Part shown: positions 34,421 to 47,193 of the stretch, piece after piece
How positions within the stretch are numbered: position 1 is the first letter of the stretch
Layout of the letters: each line of letters begins with the position of its first letter
NCBI GenBank assembly: GCA_016987375.1
Contig: PJRA01000051.1
Span: 436,284 to 500,283, forward strand
Length of the DNA stretch: 64,000 nt
Source of the DNA: Brachionus koreanus
Taxonomy: Eukaryota > Rotifera > Eurotatoria > Ploima > Brachionidae
Reading direction: 5' to 3'
Notes under the pieces: model-generated
Databases searched by the model: none
What the model saw: only the letters and a program-made list of their open reading frames with translations
Told to the model about the DNA's origin: nothing
Program-made: the position numbers and the translations under genes

Positions 34421-36278
34421 TAGTTTGTTTTTTTTTTTTTTGAAACAGAAGCCCACCAAAACGTCATAGGTCAAAAATCAACTAAATTCTTGTTTTAAAA
34501 AAAGTACAAAAAAAAGCACATTAAAAATGTTTTTGTTTTTTTTTACTGGAGAGAATATTAAACAAAAATAAATAATTAATTGAAAATTAGAATGAGACTC
34601 AAAAGTAACCAAGCCAAACATCCATCATCTAATTAGTTTATCAAAACGCTTGAACTAGGCAACTCTGTTTCTTTTAATTACAAATTAAAATTGAATAAAA
34701 TAAAAAGAAAATCCAATTGTGCTAATTTGAATTAACTAGTAAAAACATAAATATTTAAATATGTTATTATTAATTTGTTGCCAAAGGCTTACTTTGTGCT
34801 AATTTAAGACCTAATCAATGGTATCAACTAATCTGAATGTAAAATTGAAAAAAAGAATAAAAAAGTTGCAATAAAAATATGGTCCATTTTAATTGAATTT
34901 AATACGTGTATAAGTAAATATATATATGAATATATATATATATATATATATGTTAGAGAAAATTATCTTGAAATTTATTTGCTTTGAAAATAAACTTTTT
35001 TAAATTAGATTTTTACTTGTGTAGAAAAAAAAAGTCGAATCTTTAAGTGCATCTAAAATGAAGTTGATTGTATTGATTTATTTTCAAATAAAATATTTAT
35101 TTAATAATTTTTATTACATATTTCATTATCACAAGAGAGAAAAAAAATGAGATTTTTATTTCGATGCTAATCTGGAAGAATTTAATTAACTTAGACAAAG
35201 CTAGTTTATAAATGTCATACCGAGATTCATCTGGGGAATGTTGAAAAAAAATCAACAGAATTTTGAAATATCCTGATTTTTTTAGTACTTTTTAATTTAA
35301 ATTTACATAATTTTTGTTGATTGACGTTTGCATTTAAAATCGTTATGTGACAGTTTGTAAAGTTTACCTATTTTTTTAATTCAATTTTATTTTTATTAAG
35401 ACTTAAGCCTATTTGAGCGAAAAATTTTAATTGTTTATGAGCCAGCCTTGAGCACTGTGTTGCCTATTAAAAGCTAGTTCGCTCGAATGAACGCTGACAA
35501 TAGTTACAAAATTCCACTATACCAGACCAATTAAGGCTCTAACCAAGAATAAAAATAAAAAAAAACAACATTATTTTTTTATTCTATTTTTTTTAAAATA
35601 AATCATTACAAATCAATAAACAAATTATATAATTCAATGTGCTTTCAAGACCTAGTTTAGAGTTAATAAATGCGGATTCGCTATGAAATTTAGACAAAAT
35701 TGATTGATTTGTTTATTCCGATCTATTTATTATTTTAGCTTTGTATCTTCATGTATTTCAATCTTGACACTTGAATCTCACATTTGTTCATAGATTGCAT
35801 AAGGCTTTAAATACTCATTTCTTAAAAGAAGTAAAAAATTTAGGTTCAAAAGCAACAACAAAAAAAAAAACAAAAATCAAATCTATAAGATTAAAAGTTA
35901 AGAACAACAATGCTGTAGTGTCAATTATTTTTCTGAGTGTAATAAAAATTAGCATCAGCTAGCTCTAATACTAAATGCCAATCATGGAATTTTGGCCCGT
36001 TCTCAAATTACCTATTTGTTGCACACGTGACCTTTTACTAGCAATAAAATTAAATTTTCAAATTTTATTACTACTAAGTGTATTATGTAATTTTTTATTT
36101 TTTATTCAAAGATCTTAAACATGTTGGTTTAGAAAAAAAAAACAACCTTGTTGCTTGTATTTGAATTTTTTTGTTCATCTAGTTGCCATAATTGGTGTAT
36201 ACTTTTTTTAAGCTCAAAAACGAAATATCATCAAAAAGGTAATCGAAAAAAAATAAAGAATATATTAATATAATTAGT
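34421..36278. other. Gene-free stretch with a (TA)n microsatellite
   Basis: A TA dinucleotide run lies at about 34918-34953. No gene recognised in the rest. The short frame at 35771-35962 is Lys-rich with no motif. The 200 bases before 36279 are likely upstream sequence of the small membrane protein gene. Confidence 0.5.
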
Positions 36279-38148
36279 ATGGAATTTGTGCTCAATGGGT
36301 TTACGTTGATAATTGCTTTAGTAATAGCAATAATAGCCATTTTGTTCATACTACTAGCCGTGTTTTATTGCCTTAGGTAGATTTACATTAAATAATTTTT
36401 TTTTTCATTTTTTTTTTGGATAAGATAATTTTTTTATTTTAGAAAAAAAAGCCCGACTAAGTACAAACGAGCACCCATTGTCAAATCAACAAGCACAACT
36501 GAAGTCAAACAAGAACCCTCACATATCATCAACGTAAGTTTTTTTCAATCAAAAAAAAAAATGATTTTATTTTGAAAATGATTAATGTTAGATTTTTTCG
36601 TTGAATTTTTTTCATTAAAAATTTTTTGAATTCGTTATTCAGTAATTCAGTTAGCCTAAGAATTAAATTTAGTAAATTTTTTTAATTTAATCAAATGGCT
36701 AATGTCATGTGGTGAAGCAAGAGTAAAGGCTAAATATCGATTAATGAGAGGAAGTCAAAAGAAATGACTCTATACTTCACAAGGAGTGTATAAGGATGAG
36801 AAAAAATCAAATGATTTAAGCTTGTTTTAAGTTATTTATTAAAAGATTTATTGGACTAAGTAAATTTACAAAAACAAAACCTTTGAACAAAACACCATAA
36901 TTGGAGTCAATTAGACAAATTTATTATAAGCATAAAATATTCTTTGTCAAACAAATTTTTTGATTATAAGATATTTGATAGAGAGAATACTTCTTTTATT
37001 AAACAGTTATCAAAAGTAGAAGATGTGACTCATATAAATTGTACAGAATATGATTTACCATTCAGTGTTCTTTTGATTGAATGGTGCCTCAAATGCAGCA
37101 ACTCTGGACTNNNNNNNNNNNNNNNNNNNNNNNNNNNNNNNNNNNNNNNNNNNNNTAGAATATTGTATATTGAATAATCTTAATCATTTTTTGTATATAA
37201 CAAACTGAATTTTTTACTTAATTGTAAAACGGATATTTAACTGTCCATTATTCTTATCTCAATTTGTCCATGGGACTTAAACTTTAATTAAATAAATAAA
37301 TAAATAAATAAAAGCCTATTAAGATTAATCTTGTCTATTTGAATTAGTGATGGAATAATTTATCAAATATTTCATAAATCATGAAAGCTTATCTAATTAA
37401 AAAATAATTAAGAAGCGTTGAGTGCTTGTTCACTTTTAATATTTTCTTTTGAATGATGAACAAAAAAAAATTCGTTTTTATTCTTAAGCAGAAAGACTGT
37501 GATAAATAGCTTTATTTGTTTAGTCAGTTTTTGCAGAAAAAAATTGAAGCTGGTAACAGAGCTAAGAAAAATTTTTTTTTCTCAATTTCAGGCTAAAGCA
37601 CATGGCTCAAGAGACTGATCAACACTTCATTTATTAAATTATTAAATTGAATTGAATTATTGATTTAATTGTTATTTGAAAAAATTTAAGTTAAAACTAT
37701 TCAAATTTTGAAACAAAATTTAGATGAAATTAAATTTATTTTATTGGAAAATTGAATGTTTAAGTGTTGACCATTTCAACATTGATCACATAGCAGTTTA
37801 TTAATCGTGATTTTTAAAATATTCACAAGTTATTTTTTCAATTCTTTTTTTTTGGCTATTGTTTCAATTAGATATTGTTGTCTCTTAAAATACCCTATCA
37901 CTCTTTCAAATATTAGATTATTTTGAGCATTTAATAAATAATTATGATAATGGTTTTGTCTCAACTTAATTATAATTTTATTTCTCATTTAGATTGACGA
38001 ATTAAATCAATACAGTGGTTTGGAGAACACGTTCGAAGAGAACATTGGTTTTTTGGGTCTAAGTCTAAGTGAAATTCCATTTATTGATGAGTCAAGGGCA
38101 ACAAGTGTTATTGATTTATCATGGAATCCGTACAAACAATTGAAATAG
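36279..38148 (+). CDS. Small single-pass membrane protein, unknown family
   Basis: Three exons in phase: 36279-36376, 36443-36533 and 37993-38148, giving 114 residues. The first exon encodes a short N-terminus (MEFVLNGF) and a long hydrophobic helix, residues about 8-31, rich in Ile, Ala and Leu. Exon 2 is basic and hydrophilic (KKSPTKYKRAPIVKSTSTTE). Exon 3 is acidic, with IDELNQYSGLENTFEENIGF and LSEIPFIDESRATSVIDLSW, ending YKQLK. Positive residues right after the helix suggest the N-terminus is outside or lumenal and the tail cytoplasmic (inference). All three junctions have good GT-AG sites and keep phase, which is the main evidence for a gene as each exon is too short to prove itself. 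Intron 2 is 1.46 kb and holds a LINE tail and an N gap. I do not recognise a homologue. The tail pattern could be an interaction motif. Confidence 0.7.
36900..37315 (+). mobile_element. Probable LINE 3' end with (AAAT)n tail
   Basis: In intron 2 of the small membrane protein gene. Text such as 'tttgtccatgggacttaaac' is followed by an (AAAT) microsatellite at about 37287-37313, like a LINE 3' end. An open frame (SNKFFDYKIFDRENTSF onward) is interrupted by the N gap 37111-37155. No RT motif is visible, so the call rests on the tail. Confidence 0.4.
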
Positions 38149-38554
38149 GAAAATAGAAAAAAAAATGAAAAAAGAAAAAAATTCCGCTTATTTATACTTG
38201 TCATTCGAAATTTAAAAAAAAATGACAAGATCAGGGTGTTTTTATGTAAACGCGTATATTTTTTAAAAAACATTTATTATTTTATTAGCTGGTCTAATTT
38301 TTGTAAATTATTTTTATTTTTAAATAAATTATATGCCATTAGAAATTTTTATTTTTAAAAAAAGTTTTCAGACGAGACTCTAAATTGTTATTAAACTAGG
38401 CCACGTAATCACAGGCTTTAAATAATCGCACGATTTTAAACACAAATTCTTCATTCATTCCCCTCTCTTAAAATTTCATTATAATTTATGTTAAAAAAAT
38501 TATACTCGAAAAGATTTTGTTTTGCTTAACAAATCGATTAGTATGCAATAAGAA

Positions 38555-40063
38555 ATGAAATATTCAAAGTCAGTCAAAACGGACTCGATGTCATCGTTTG
38601 TGATGCCCAACGATTTGAAATCAATAAAAAAATGGTCTGTTGAGACAACTACTGAATGGCTAATCAGCATTGGTTACAATGACTGCACCAAGTATTTCAA
38701 AGAGCACAAAATAAACGGCCGAGCCTTGCTTATGCTCAATGAAGATGACTTAAAAGAAGTTATCAAACACAATGTTGGTCAAAGAAAAAATCTATACCAC
38801 ATAGTAAAACAATTACAAATACAGTACAACAAAACGACTAGTAGTTTTTTCGAGTCTGATTCGGATACGTCCGAAATAGCCAGCATCGAAGAAGAGCGCT
38901 TGAATTCAACTGTAGAGAATGGGTCTATAAAAATGTCAAAAATTAGTCTCAAAAGTTTGGATGAAGAGATAACTCCTAATTTGTGTGAAAATTGTTTTAA
39001 AGTATACCACCATTCATTTGAAAGCAGCGTCAACAATTGTCCGATTCGGAGTCACCGGGGCGAAAAGCGCAAAACTTTGGTCAGTGTCATTTACCTTTTT
39101 TTGACTTGTTTGTGGACTTCGTTTATGCTTACAGTGGTCCATGATCGAGTGCCCGATATGCAAAAATATCCGCCTCTTCCAGACATAATACTCGACAATG
39201 TGCCGCTAATTCCGTGGGCTTTTTTCGCCACAGAATTAATCGGCCTTGCACTAGTCACCATGTTTCTACTTCTTCTTGTATTTCACAAGTACAGAATGAT
39301 TATATTCCGTCGAATGTGCAGTCTAGGCGGAACTATTTTCATTCTTAGATCAATAACAATGCTCATAACTTCTTTATCAGTTCCTGGCGTTCACATTCAA
39401 TGCTCTTCTCAGGTGCCCTCTTTTTTTACCTAAAAAAAAAAAATTTTTTTTTCAATTTTTAATAAATTTTGAAAAATAAAGCGATATGGTAGTCTAATGA
39501 ATAAACTGAATGGTGCATTGAATATTTTGTCAGGTGGAGGTCTTTATGTGCAAGGTGTACGCACATGCGGCGACTACATGTTCTCTGGTCACACAGTTTG
39601 GTTAACTTTGCTCAATCATTTTATCACTGAATGTAAGATTGAAAATAATTAGGAATTATTTATTTGATTTTTATTCTAAGATACACCACGCTCAATGTAC
39701 TGGTTGCATACAACTTCATGGATAATGAACATGTTCGGCTTGTTTTTCATACTGGGCGCTCACGAACACTATTCCATAGACGTGTTCGTCGCTTTTTACA
39801 TCACCTCAAGACTGTTTTTGTACTACCATAGTCTGGCTAATAACATGGTTCTGTTTCAAAGTGACCATCAGCGAGTTAAAGTCTGGTTTCCTTTGTTCTC
39901 TTTTTTCGAAAGCAACATTAGAACAATGGTTCCCAATGAGTATCAATATCCCACTAGTATATTTAGCAAAATGTATAAATCGGCCAAGTTACGAATAAAA
40001 AAATTCTCTCTTTCGGTTAATTCAACAAGAAGCTCTGCATTGAATGCAAAAAAAAGCAATTAA
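38555..40063 (+). CDS. SAMD8: Sphingomyelin synthase-related protein (SAM domain, ceramide phosphoethanolamine synthase type)
   Basis: Three exons in phase: 38555-39412, 39482-39632 and 39681-40063, 463 residues. Family members sit in the ER membrane and transfer a phospho head group to ceramide; SMSr makes ceramide phosphoethanolamine and helps keep ER ceramide low. Domains: SAM domain at about 24-90 ([20 protein letters not shown] through [15 protein letters not shown]), a Ser/Glu-rich linker, then six membrane helices beginning around 172. The signatures are intact: [47 protein letters not shown] with catalytic His about 323, and [14 protein letters not shown] with His about 366 and Asp about 370. 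The C-terminus has [11 protein letters not shown] and PNEYQYP. The SAM domain plus these motifs distinguishes SMSr from SMS1/2. The intron positions fall between helices and both are under 70 bases. Confidence 0.95.
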
Positions 40064-40734
40064 TTTATTGTTTTTAAATTTAGCTATGAAATGTATGATC
40101 TATTTATTTTTTTAAAATGCTTTTATTTAATTTTTTTATATAAATAATTTGTTTTTCTTTAAATATTAATAAATTTTATTTATGAATGTTTTATTAAATT
40201 GAAAAATAAAAATAAAGGCAGATTAGAAAAAGGCATTTTTTAAACTCTGAATGAACAATAATACTGTTAACAACTGTTTATGTCATCAATTGTGCCATTT
40301 ATTATTTATTAGTATTAAATTAACCTCCTTTAAGGAGAAGTAAAAGTAAAATTTGTTTTTAGAAAAATATAAAAAATATTACATAAAAAAAATAAAAAAA
40401 AATAAAAATAGTAAAAAAGGGTTATTTATATTTATTCAATAAACCAAATTAAACTAATAGCAAAAGTGTTAAGTCTCGATTTTTGAGTTAACTTTTTTAA
40501 TGGAATCCAAAATTAAAACAATAAGGTAGTGGTTTTAATAGGCTTCATAATTTAACAACTAAGTAAATAAAGGAGAGATGTGTCAATATTTGGGTCTTAA
40601 CACAAGTATTCTTTTAAATTGTTTATTGAATAATTGATGAGCTTTAAAAAATTTATGTATAATATATAAATTTCTCGTTCCGAAATCAAATAATTAAGAA
40701 ATTATGATCAAATATGATTAAATTATTAGAGTTG
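40064..40734. other. Intergenic AT-rich stretch
   Basis: No gene or repeat recognised. 'aataaa' motifs occur within 150 bases after the SAMD8 stop and could end its transcript. Confidence 0.4.
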
Positions 40735-41885
40735 TTCAGTCTGGTCTTACTGCTTTTAATCAAAATCAAAAGATGGGCGCAGTTTTTATAGACATAGAGA
40801 AAGCATTTGATAAAGTTTGGCACAAAGGTCTTTTATACAAATTAGATCAGCTTAAGATTCCAAACTACCTTGGAAAATGAATAGCGAACTACCTTACAGG
40901 AAGAAGCTTTGAGGTAAAAATAGAAAATTTCACATCTTCAAAAAAAATAATTGAATCAGGTGTCCCACAGGGCAGTGTCCTTGGACCAACTTTGTTTAAC
41001 ATTTTCTTTAACGACATTATAGACTGTTTAAATGTCAATAAGGCTGCTTTTGCCGATGATTTAACTGTTTGGTCGATATCAAAGAGTATTGACTACATTA
41101 ACACTTCTCTGCAGAAAAAAACTTGAGAAAATTCACAGCTGGATGACCAAATGGCGACTAAAAGTGAGCACAAAAACAAACCGCATCTATTCTTTTTAAT
41201 CATGAAAACAGATTCTATACTAAAGAGCTTATACTCATCTATGATGGAGTTGCAATCTACAGTGAAAAAAACCCGAGATTTATAGGTATCACTCTGGATC
41301 CAGGTCTAAGACCGTATGAGTTTGCAATAATATAAAAGACCCGACTTCTCGGTGTCTAAACATGATCAAATCAATCAGTGGAAAAAATTGGGGAACATCT
41401 AGTAGAATAAAAATTATCACATACAAGGACTAATCAGACACTAACAGACCAATTATCGACTATGTTCCTTTTGCTCCACTAGTCATGTCCAAGAATAATC
41501 AAAATCTATTAGAAGGTATACAACAAAAAGCCATAAAGTACTCCTTCAACAAACCTAGAGACACCAAAATAACTGAAATTCTAAAAAATTTTCTTTAACG
41601 ACATTCAATGGTTCAATGTTTGATACTGAAATTCAAAAGTTAGCAAACATTGAACCACTCATGAATCGTTCATGTCACTTGAAAAACAAATACATATGTA
41701 AAGCTGCTAAATCTAACAACTTGATTCGAGAAGAAATAAAGACTTACAACCTAGCGCAAAGTTTTGATGAGGGTGTTCTATGCAAATCAAAAGCTCGTCC
41801 CACAATTTTTGGTATTATCAAAAACAGCAAAGATATGTCGACCCGGACAATTAAACTTAATCAAGTCTCTTCTTAGATCTGGAAA
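40735..41885 (+). mobile_element. LINE relic, longest in the window, multiple stops and frameshifts
   Basis: Plus strand: VVQSGLTAFNQNQKMGAVFI then DIEKAFDKVWHKGLLYKL, one stop, [47 protein letters not shown] (catalytic FADD intact), a frameshift, LEKIHSWMTKWRLKVS, then broken text RCLNMIKSISGKNWGTSSRI, IIDYVPFAPLVMSKNNQNLL, EGIQQKAIKYSFNKPRDTKI and an open end at 41616-41876 (LANIEPLMNRSCHLKNKYIC). RT plus C-terminal region, no endonuclease domain seen. It belongs to the same kind of LINE as the fragments at 58634 and 62255. Confidence 0.88.
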
Positions 41886-42189
41886 AATATAACAATGAAA
41901 AATTCGAAACAAATACAAATGAAGTTGTAAGCAAGCAATAATGGGCTAAAAGGGATCATTATCTCGAAGTCCATGTTACAAATGTCACTAAACTTTATTA
42001 AGTCAAGTCAAATCAAATAATTATTATACTAATAATTACGTGCCAAGAACATAGGTTTATACTTAAGAAAAAGTGTGAGCTAATAGAGTATCTTTAAGCG
42101 TCTACTTCTGAGATACATGATCGTATATTAAATCTAATTTATCTTTGTGCATCAGTTGAGAAACTGATAATTAAGTGATACATACGGTA

Positions 42190-42339
42190 TCATTCATTAT
42201 CAGAATCATTTTCTGAGTCTGAATTAAAGTCTGAATCAGAATTCGAACAGTCAGCCAGAATAATATTAAATTCATCTTGATCTGCATAATCATCTAATAA
42301 TTGATTCTTATCTTGAAAAGCTTGAAACTGGGAATGAAA
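42190..42339 (-). other. Acidic exon-like frame of unknown origin
   Basis: Behind an AG acceptor at 42340-42341 the minus strand reads FHSQFQAFQDKNQLLDDYAD and ends CSNSDSDFNSDSENDSDNE then stop. Strongly acidic C-termini of this kind occur in several transposase families. No upstream exon was identified, so it may be an isolated relic. Confidence 0.3.
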
Positions 42340-42814
42340 CTAAAATATCTGTGACTAAAAAAGTTGTTTTTTCTTTGTCACATAAAAAACATTAAAAAAT
42401 AGCTAAATTATTTATAAAAAGTCATTTTGTTTCAGATTTTTCATTGGTAAAAATTTCAGATGTCGCTTTTTTGTAGAACTTTCATTCTTGTTACAAAGAC
42501 AATTTATAGCTCTTCTTCTTTAATATATTTAAATCAGATGATATATCATCACACCAAAATCCATCTCGCAACTTGTGACTTAATACAAACCCATAGCCCA
42601 TATCTTTATTCACTCACAAATCGCTTCTAAATCTTTCTGTAACTTCATTTTTTCATAAACTTGATTAAGAATATTTTCTATAATAAGTAAATTAATGCAT
42701 ATTTATTTCAAAATATTTTATTTCAAAAAAAAAAGTATGAAAATTATTTATTAAAAAAAATGATTTTGGTAAAAATACTTGACTAATAAATTAAGTTATT
42801 TGGATAATCAGATT

Positions 42815-43140
42815 TTAGAAGTAGTAGTAGTAGTAAGTAATGCTGTAGGGATACAATCCCAAGCAGTTGCGCCGGTAGACACCATGCTTTAACAGTCTCA
42901 GTCTAGTTTTTATCTAAACCCAAGTTGCTTGTCGATTATATGCTTAAAGATGTTTGTATTTGTAATGCTTCGAGTTGCCACATCAAGTGCGCTCCAGTTG
43001 CCAGTTTCGCACAATCTGTCTTTCATTCGAAAGTTCTCCTCTTTTTTGTAGCACAAGCAGGACTGTCTAAACTATCATCTTATTTGAAACACAATTTGGA
43101 AGGTTATTTTATTAATTTTAAGGTTAATCAGACAGACTAG
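42815..43140. repeat. Probable repeat fragment bordered by (GTA)n
   Basis: A (GTA) run at about 42821-42838 is joined to a GC-richer block ('ggatacaatcccaagcagtt'), unlike the surrounding A/T DNA. This looks like the reverse of a LINE 3' end with a microsatellite tail; no RT motif confirms it. A 71-codon plus frame here (LVDYMLKDVCICNASSCHIK) is probably incidental. Confidence 0.35.
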
Positions 43141-45640
43141 TGTCCATGTAATGAGAGACAAATTAATACTTCATTTTTTTAGTAAAATAAATCAATAAAA
43201 ATTATAATTAAGAATTTATAAAATTTATTTTTAAAAAGCTATTTGAAAAAGTAAAAAATTGAAACATCTAAATTAGATTTTTTGAATATGTTTGCTTTAT
43301 TTGTAAAAATCAAATTGATATTATTGAATATTTAGAGCTTGAATGTTGTAGTTGCGCCAAGAATATAAAAAATAATTGCCTTGTCGATTCACTAAGTAAA
43401 TTCAAGCTTAAATTTTTTGCCTATTCTAGAAATAAAACTAAACGAATGTGATTTGCTTTGAAAATAGACTAAAATTTAATTAAAATTAAATTAGCTGTTA
43501 TTTACCAAAAATGATAAAATACATTTTTTTTCTATTTTAAATTATGATAATCAAAAAATTGATAAACATTTATGTGGGAAGTTTAAACAATCGATCCCAA
43601 TCGCATGTATATAAATAAAACTTGATTATTATGCAACCTTAAATTCATCAATCGCAAATTATCTTATTTCTATTCTGTAAAAACTAATATCCAACATTTG
43701 TTTCAGATAAATGTGTCTAAAACCAAATCAATCAATAACTATTAATGTCAATCTAAAACTTGAATAAAACAGATTAAACAATTTTGATTTTTTTTTAAAA
43801 CTAATGTAGCATTTAGTTCTAGGTTCAATCATTTTCTAATCAAATAGTAAAATATTAGATTAATTTGTTTAAATTTTATTTATTTTCTTGAAAACAGCAA
43901 TTTATTAAAAAAAATAAAATCGATTCTATTTTGTCTATAAATAGATGAGATTTTTTTGTTGTGTATAGAAGAAAATTTATTTCCTCGTAAATATTCAAAA
44001 ATATACGCAATAGTTAAATGTATCATTATCAGCACTGTTAAAAGAACACATCTGCTCTTGCTTTTTTAAATTTAATTTCTACTAACTTTTGTTTTTTAAA
44101 ATTTAAGCAAAATAATTATGCACATGAATTCATTTTAAATAAGTCAAATAATTTTAATAAAAAATGGCGTATGTAGTTTTCGGTAACGAAGTTTTATTTT
44201 TTTCTTATAACAAAAAAAATATTTTCAATTAATCCTATGGAAAATCTAAGCTTGAATCCAAGACACTACCAAACCAATTTTAATCTATTTTATTTTGTAT
44301 TCTTTTTTGATTTAGATACATTATAATTGATAAAGGTATAAAAAATAGTTGTATTAGCATTCTATTTGAGATAAATGACATTCTAGTTGTAGAAAAAATC
44401 CGCCCTAGCTAAACTAATGCTGCAAAGTTACACAATCCCAATCGCTGCACGTAGCTAATACGATTCCAATTCGAATAAACTAATTTCCATTAATTAAAAC
44501 CAATTAGTATTTTAGAGAATAAGTTGTGATTATATAACCTTTTTTTTTCTCCAAGTTAAATGTAAAAAAGTCCCGCAGTTAGCTTGCCTATTATTTTTAT
44601 AAATAAAACTCTTATTGTTTTGGTTGTTTATTTTTTTTTAATAGATTACAGTCACTTGAGTATTTAAGTTTTCTGTTTTGATCTTTTTTTTCCTATTTTA
44701 GAAGATTTTTTTTTTAATTAGACACTCTTTCTAAACATTTTGAGAATAAATAAATGTTTAAATAAAGTAAAGTAAAAAAAAAATTATTTTATTCAACAAT
44801 TTTTTATTAAAAATTCGATTTAAAAAGAGATTATTTTTGAGATTAAATTAGAGATATATAAAATTTGTCAATTATGCATACCCTTAATTTTTTTGTTTCA
44901 AAATAAATATTTTTTTAGAATAAAAAGATAAATAATGATGACAAATAATTAAATTTTAATAGCTTTAAAACGAATAGTTGTTAAGATGACCATAAAAAGT
45001 ATGTGCAAATATTTAGACTAATTTAAAAGTTGATATATTCTACGAGCAATTCTGAATTTTGAATTGAACAACTTGGCTTCACTAATTTTCTGAGTCATTG
45101 TACATGTAGGAAATAAATTTACTCGATTCTATAGTAAACGTGATCTAACTCCAAAGCTATTTCCCAAGTAGTTCATTTTAGAGAAATTTTAAACTTGATT
45201 AACAAGCTTTGTTTTTATCTTAATGTATTTTTAGAATCAATATTGAATTACTCAAAATTTTTTATATCTAAATCTTTATTTTTGTACCAACAAAAAAATA
45301 ATGTGCTAGACATTGTGCTTAGCGTTTAATTTAAGGAGTAAAAACAGAAGGCCATTTTAAGCTGGTTTTTTTCACTAAATATCCTATAGGCTTTCGCTCT
45401 TTTCGCAACATATTAGTACTTCATATAGGAAATAATAGTAATTTTTCTGTCAATTTAAAAATGGCTTAATATACAATAAGACATACCTCAAGTATGTTTA
45501 TTTAAAACTTGCAAGACCTGTTCTAAAAAGATTATTTCAATAGATGCATATTTAGTAAAATGAGCACATGTTCTAATGGTATCGACAGAATACTGTTGTT
45601 TAGCTAGGATTCATAGTGTACTCCTTAAGGAATTCTTTTG
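43141..45640. other. Gene-free AT-rich stretch
   Basis: About 2.5 kb in which all frames close quickly. No gene, RNA or clear repeat recognised. Confidence 0.5.
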
Positions 45641-45649
45641 CATGATACA

Positions 45650-46030
45650 CCTTAACTTAACTATATTACTATAAAGCTTAGAGAATGTTAAGGAGATGTA
45701 CGGGCTTTTTTTAGCTGAATGAAGTCTGGAAGAAATAAACTTAGCTTTTAGTTGACCAAAGATGGACATTTTTCTTGGAATGAAGCATAGATTCTAATTT
45801 TTCACGATAAATTTGTGTATTTAAAGCACAACCGTTAGAAATCAGCTCTTAGTGTATTACCCCTTTAAAATTTCACCAAGCACACAACATCACCTTTTAA
45901 TCAAATAGTTCTCTTTTCTCATGAAATGTATGAATTGGGTCCAACCATTGAATTCTGTTATCATAATTTCGAAAACAGATTCACTTCTCATCACAAGTAT
46001 TGGTCAATCTGACATATATGTTTATTTAGA
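45650..46030 (-). mobile_element. Second mariner transposase relic (central part)
   Basis: Minus strand near 46000 to 45780 reads DEK, a stop, ICFRNYDNRIQWLDP, then KVMLCAW, a stop, NFKGVIH, a stop, ELISNGCALNTQIYREKLES. This follows the mariner order GDEKW...YDN......W......KVMLC.WWD.KG.I.YELL..G.T.N...Y...L. Three stops stand within 60 codons, so it is long dead. It covers the part missing from the relic at 19095-19405, but the two are from different loci. Confidence 0.75.
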
Positions 46031-47193
46031 GTATTTTTTTGGGGATTTTCAATCAAATTGAATTTTGTACTCTTCTGACAGTTGCAGAAGATATCTTATT
46101 TTAGATTCAAAATAGATTGAATTGCTGAATTTTGAATAATTTTTTTTATGTTAGTTTCTGAAATTGAATTTAAACAAAGAAAAGGGTCTGATAGCTCTTG
46201 TCGACATTCTTTTCAGCATCTGACTGACTGACTGAATACAGTTTTTTTGTTTTGTGAACTAGTCAAATGAATATATACTGTTCATCACACAATAATCTGT
46301 TTGCTATAAGGCTTGGCCTTGTTCAACCCATTGTTTTATCAGCATATATTTTCACAAGGTTTAAATTTAGCGAGTTTATGGCATAGCTGTGAGAAATTCA
46401 AAATAAAAAATTGACTAATTGTCCAGATGTGTCTTGAATACAGAGAAAGAAAAGGATTGTGGACTTATTTAATTTTAACGATTTAATTTTCCTAAAACAG
46501 ATGCGTCTGTGTTTGTGTGTGAATTTAAAGTCATAAAAAAAAATTAGGAAAAAAATCATTAGAATCTTTCTTTCAACAAATATTAGACAATATGTTTTCA
46601 GTTTTTAAATTCATATACTTTTGATCTAATTTTGTTATGGTATCAGTCTGTTTAAGAAGCTAAAGTAGAAAAAAAAAAAGTTAAAAAAAGCAATTCCCAA
46701 GAGCATCATTTATTTAAAATGAAATAATCCACACAAATATAAATATACTTAATTTTCTAAACAATGGTCTCAAAAATTACATATAAAGGTAATTTAATCA
46801 AAGCATGTTGCGCAATCCGCCGATGTAATGTAAAACTAAAACTAAAAAATCCAGTTTTTAATGTGTTGTTATGACAAAAAAAATAATTTTTATTTTTTCT
46901 ATGTTTATAAAATAAATAAACGCATTAAATTGGCATAATGTCAGACCCCTTCAAACAAACACTCTCAAACAAACTTATCTATTTAGCATTTGATTTTATA
47001 TTTCTAAATACTGCTGTATGTTTACATTTAATAATAAGATTAACCCACATAAGCTAGATTAATAAAGAAAAATTTAAGCAAGAAATAAAAAAAAAAAACA
47101 AAAAAATAATCTAATTTCCCAATTCACATAATTGTTTTTTTTATAAAAAAAAATAATATTTTCATAGATTTAAAATTTATTAAAAAACTCATA
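46031..47193. other. Upstream region of the phosphatase gene
   Basis: No gene recognised; A/T-rich with some GT-repeats ('gtgtttgtgtgtg' near 46508). The part next to 47194 probably holds the promoter and 5' UTR. Confidence 0.4.

Noticed and set aside
40735..41885. Active retrotransposon
   Set aside because: The FADD core is intact but several stops and frameshifts and the missing endonuclease rule out activity.
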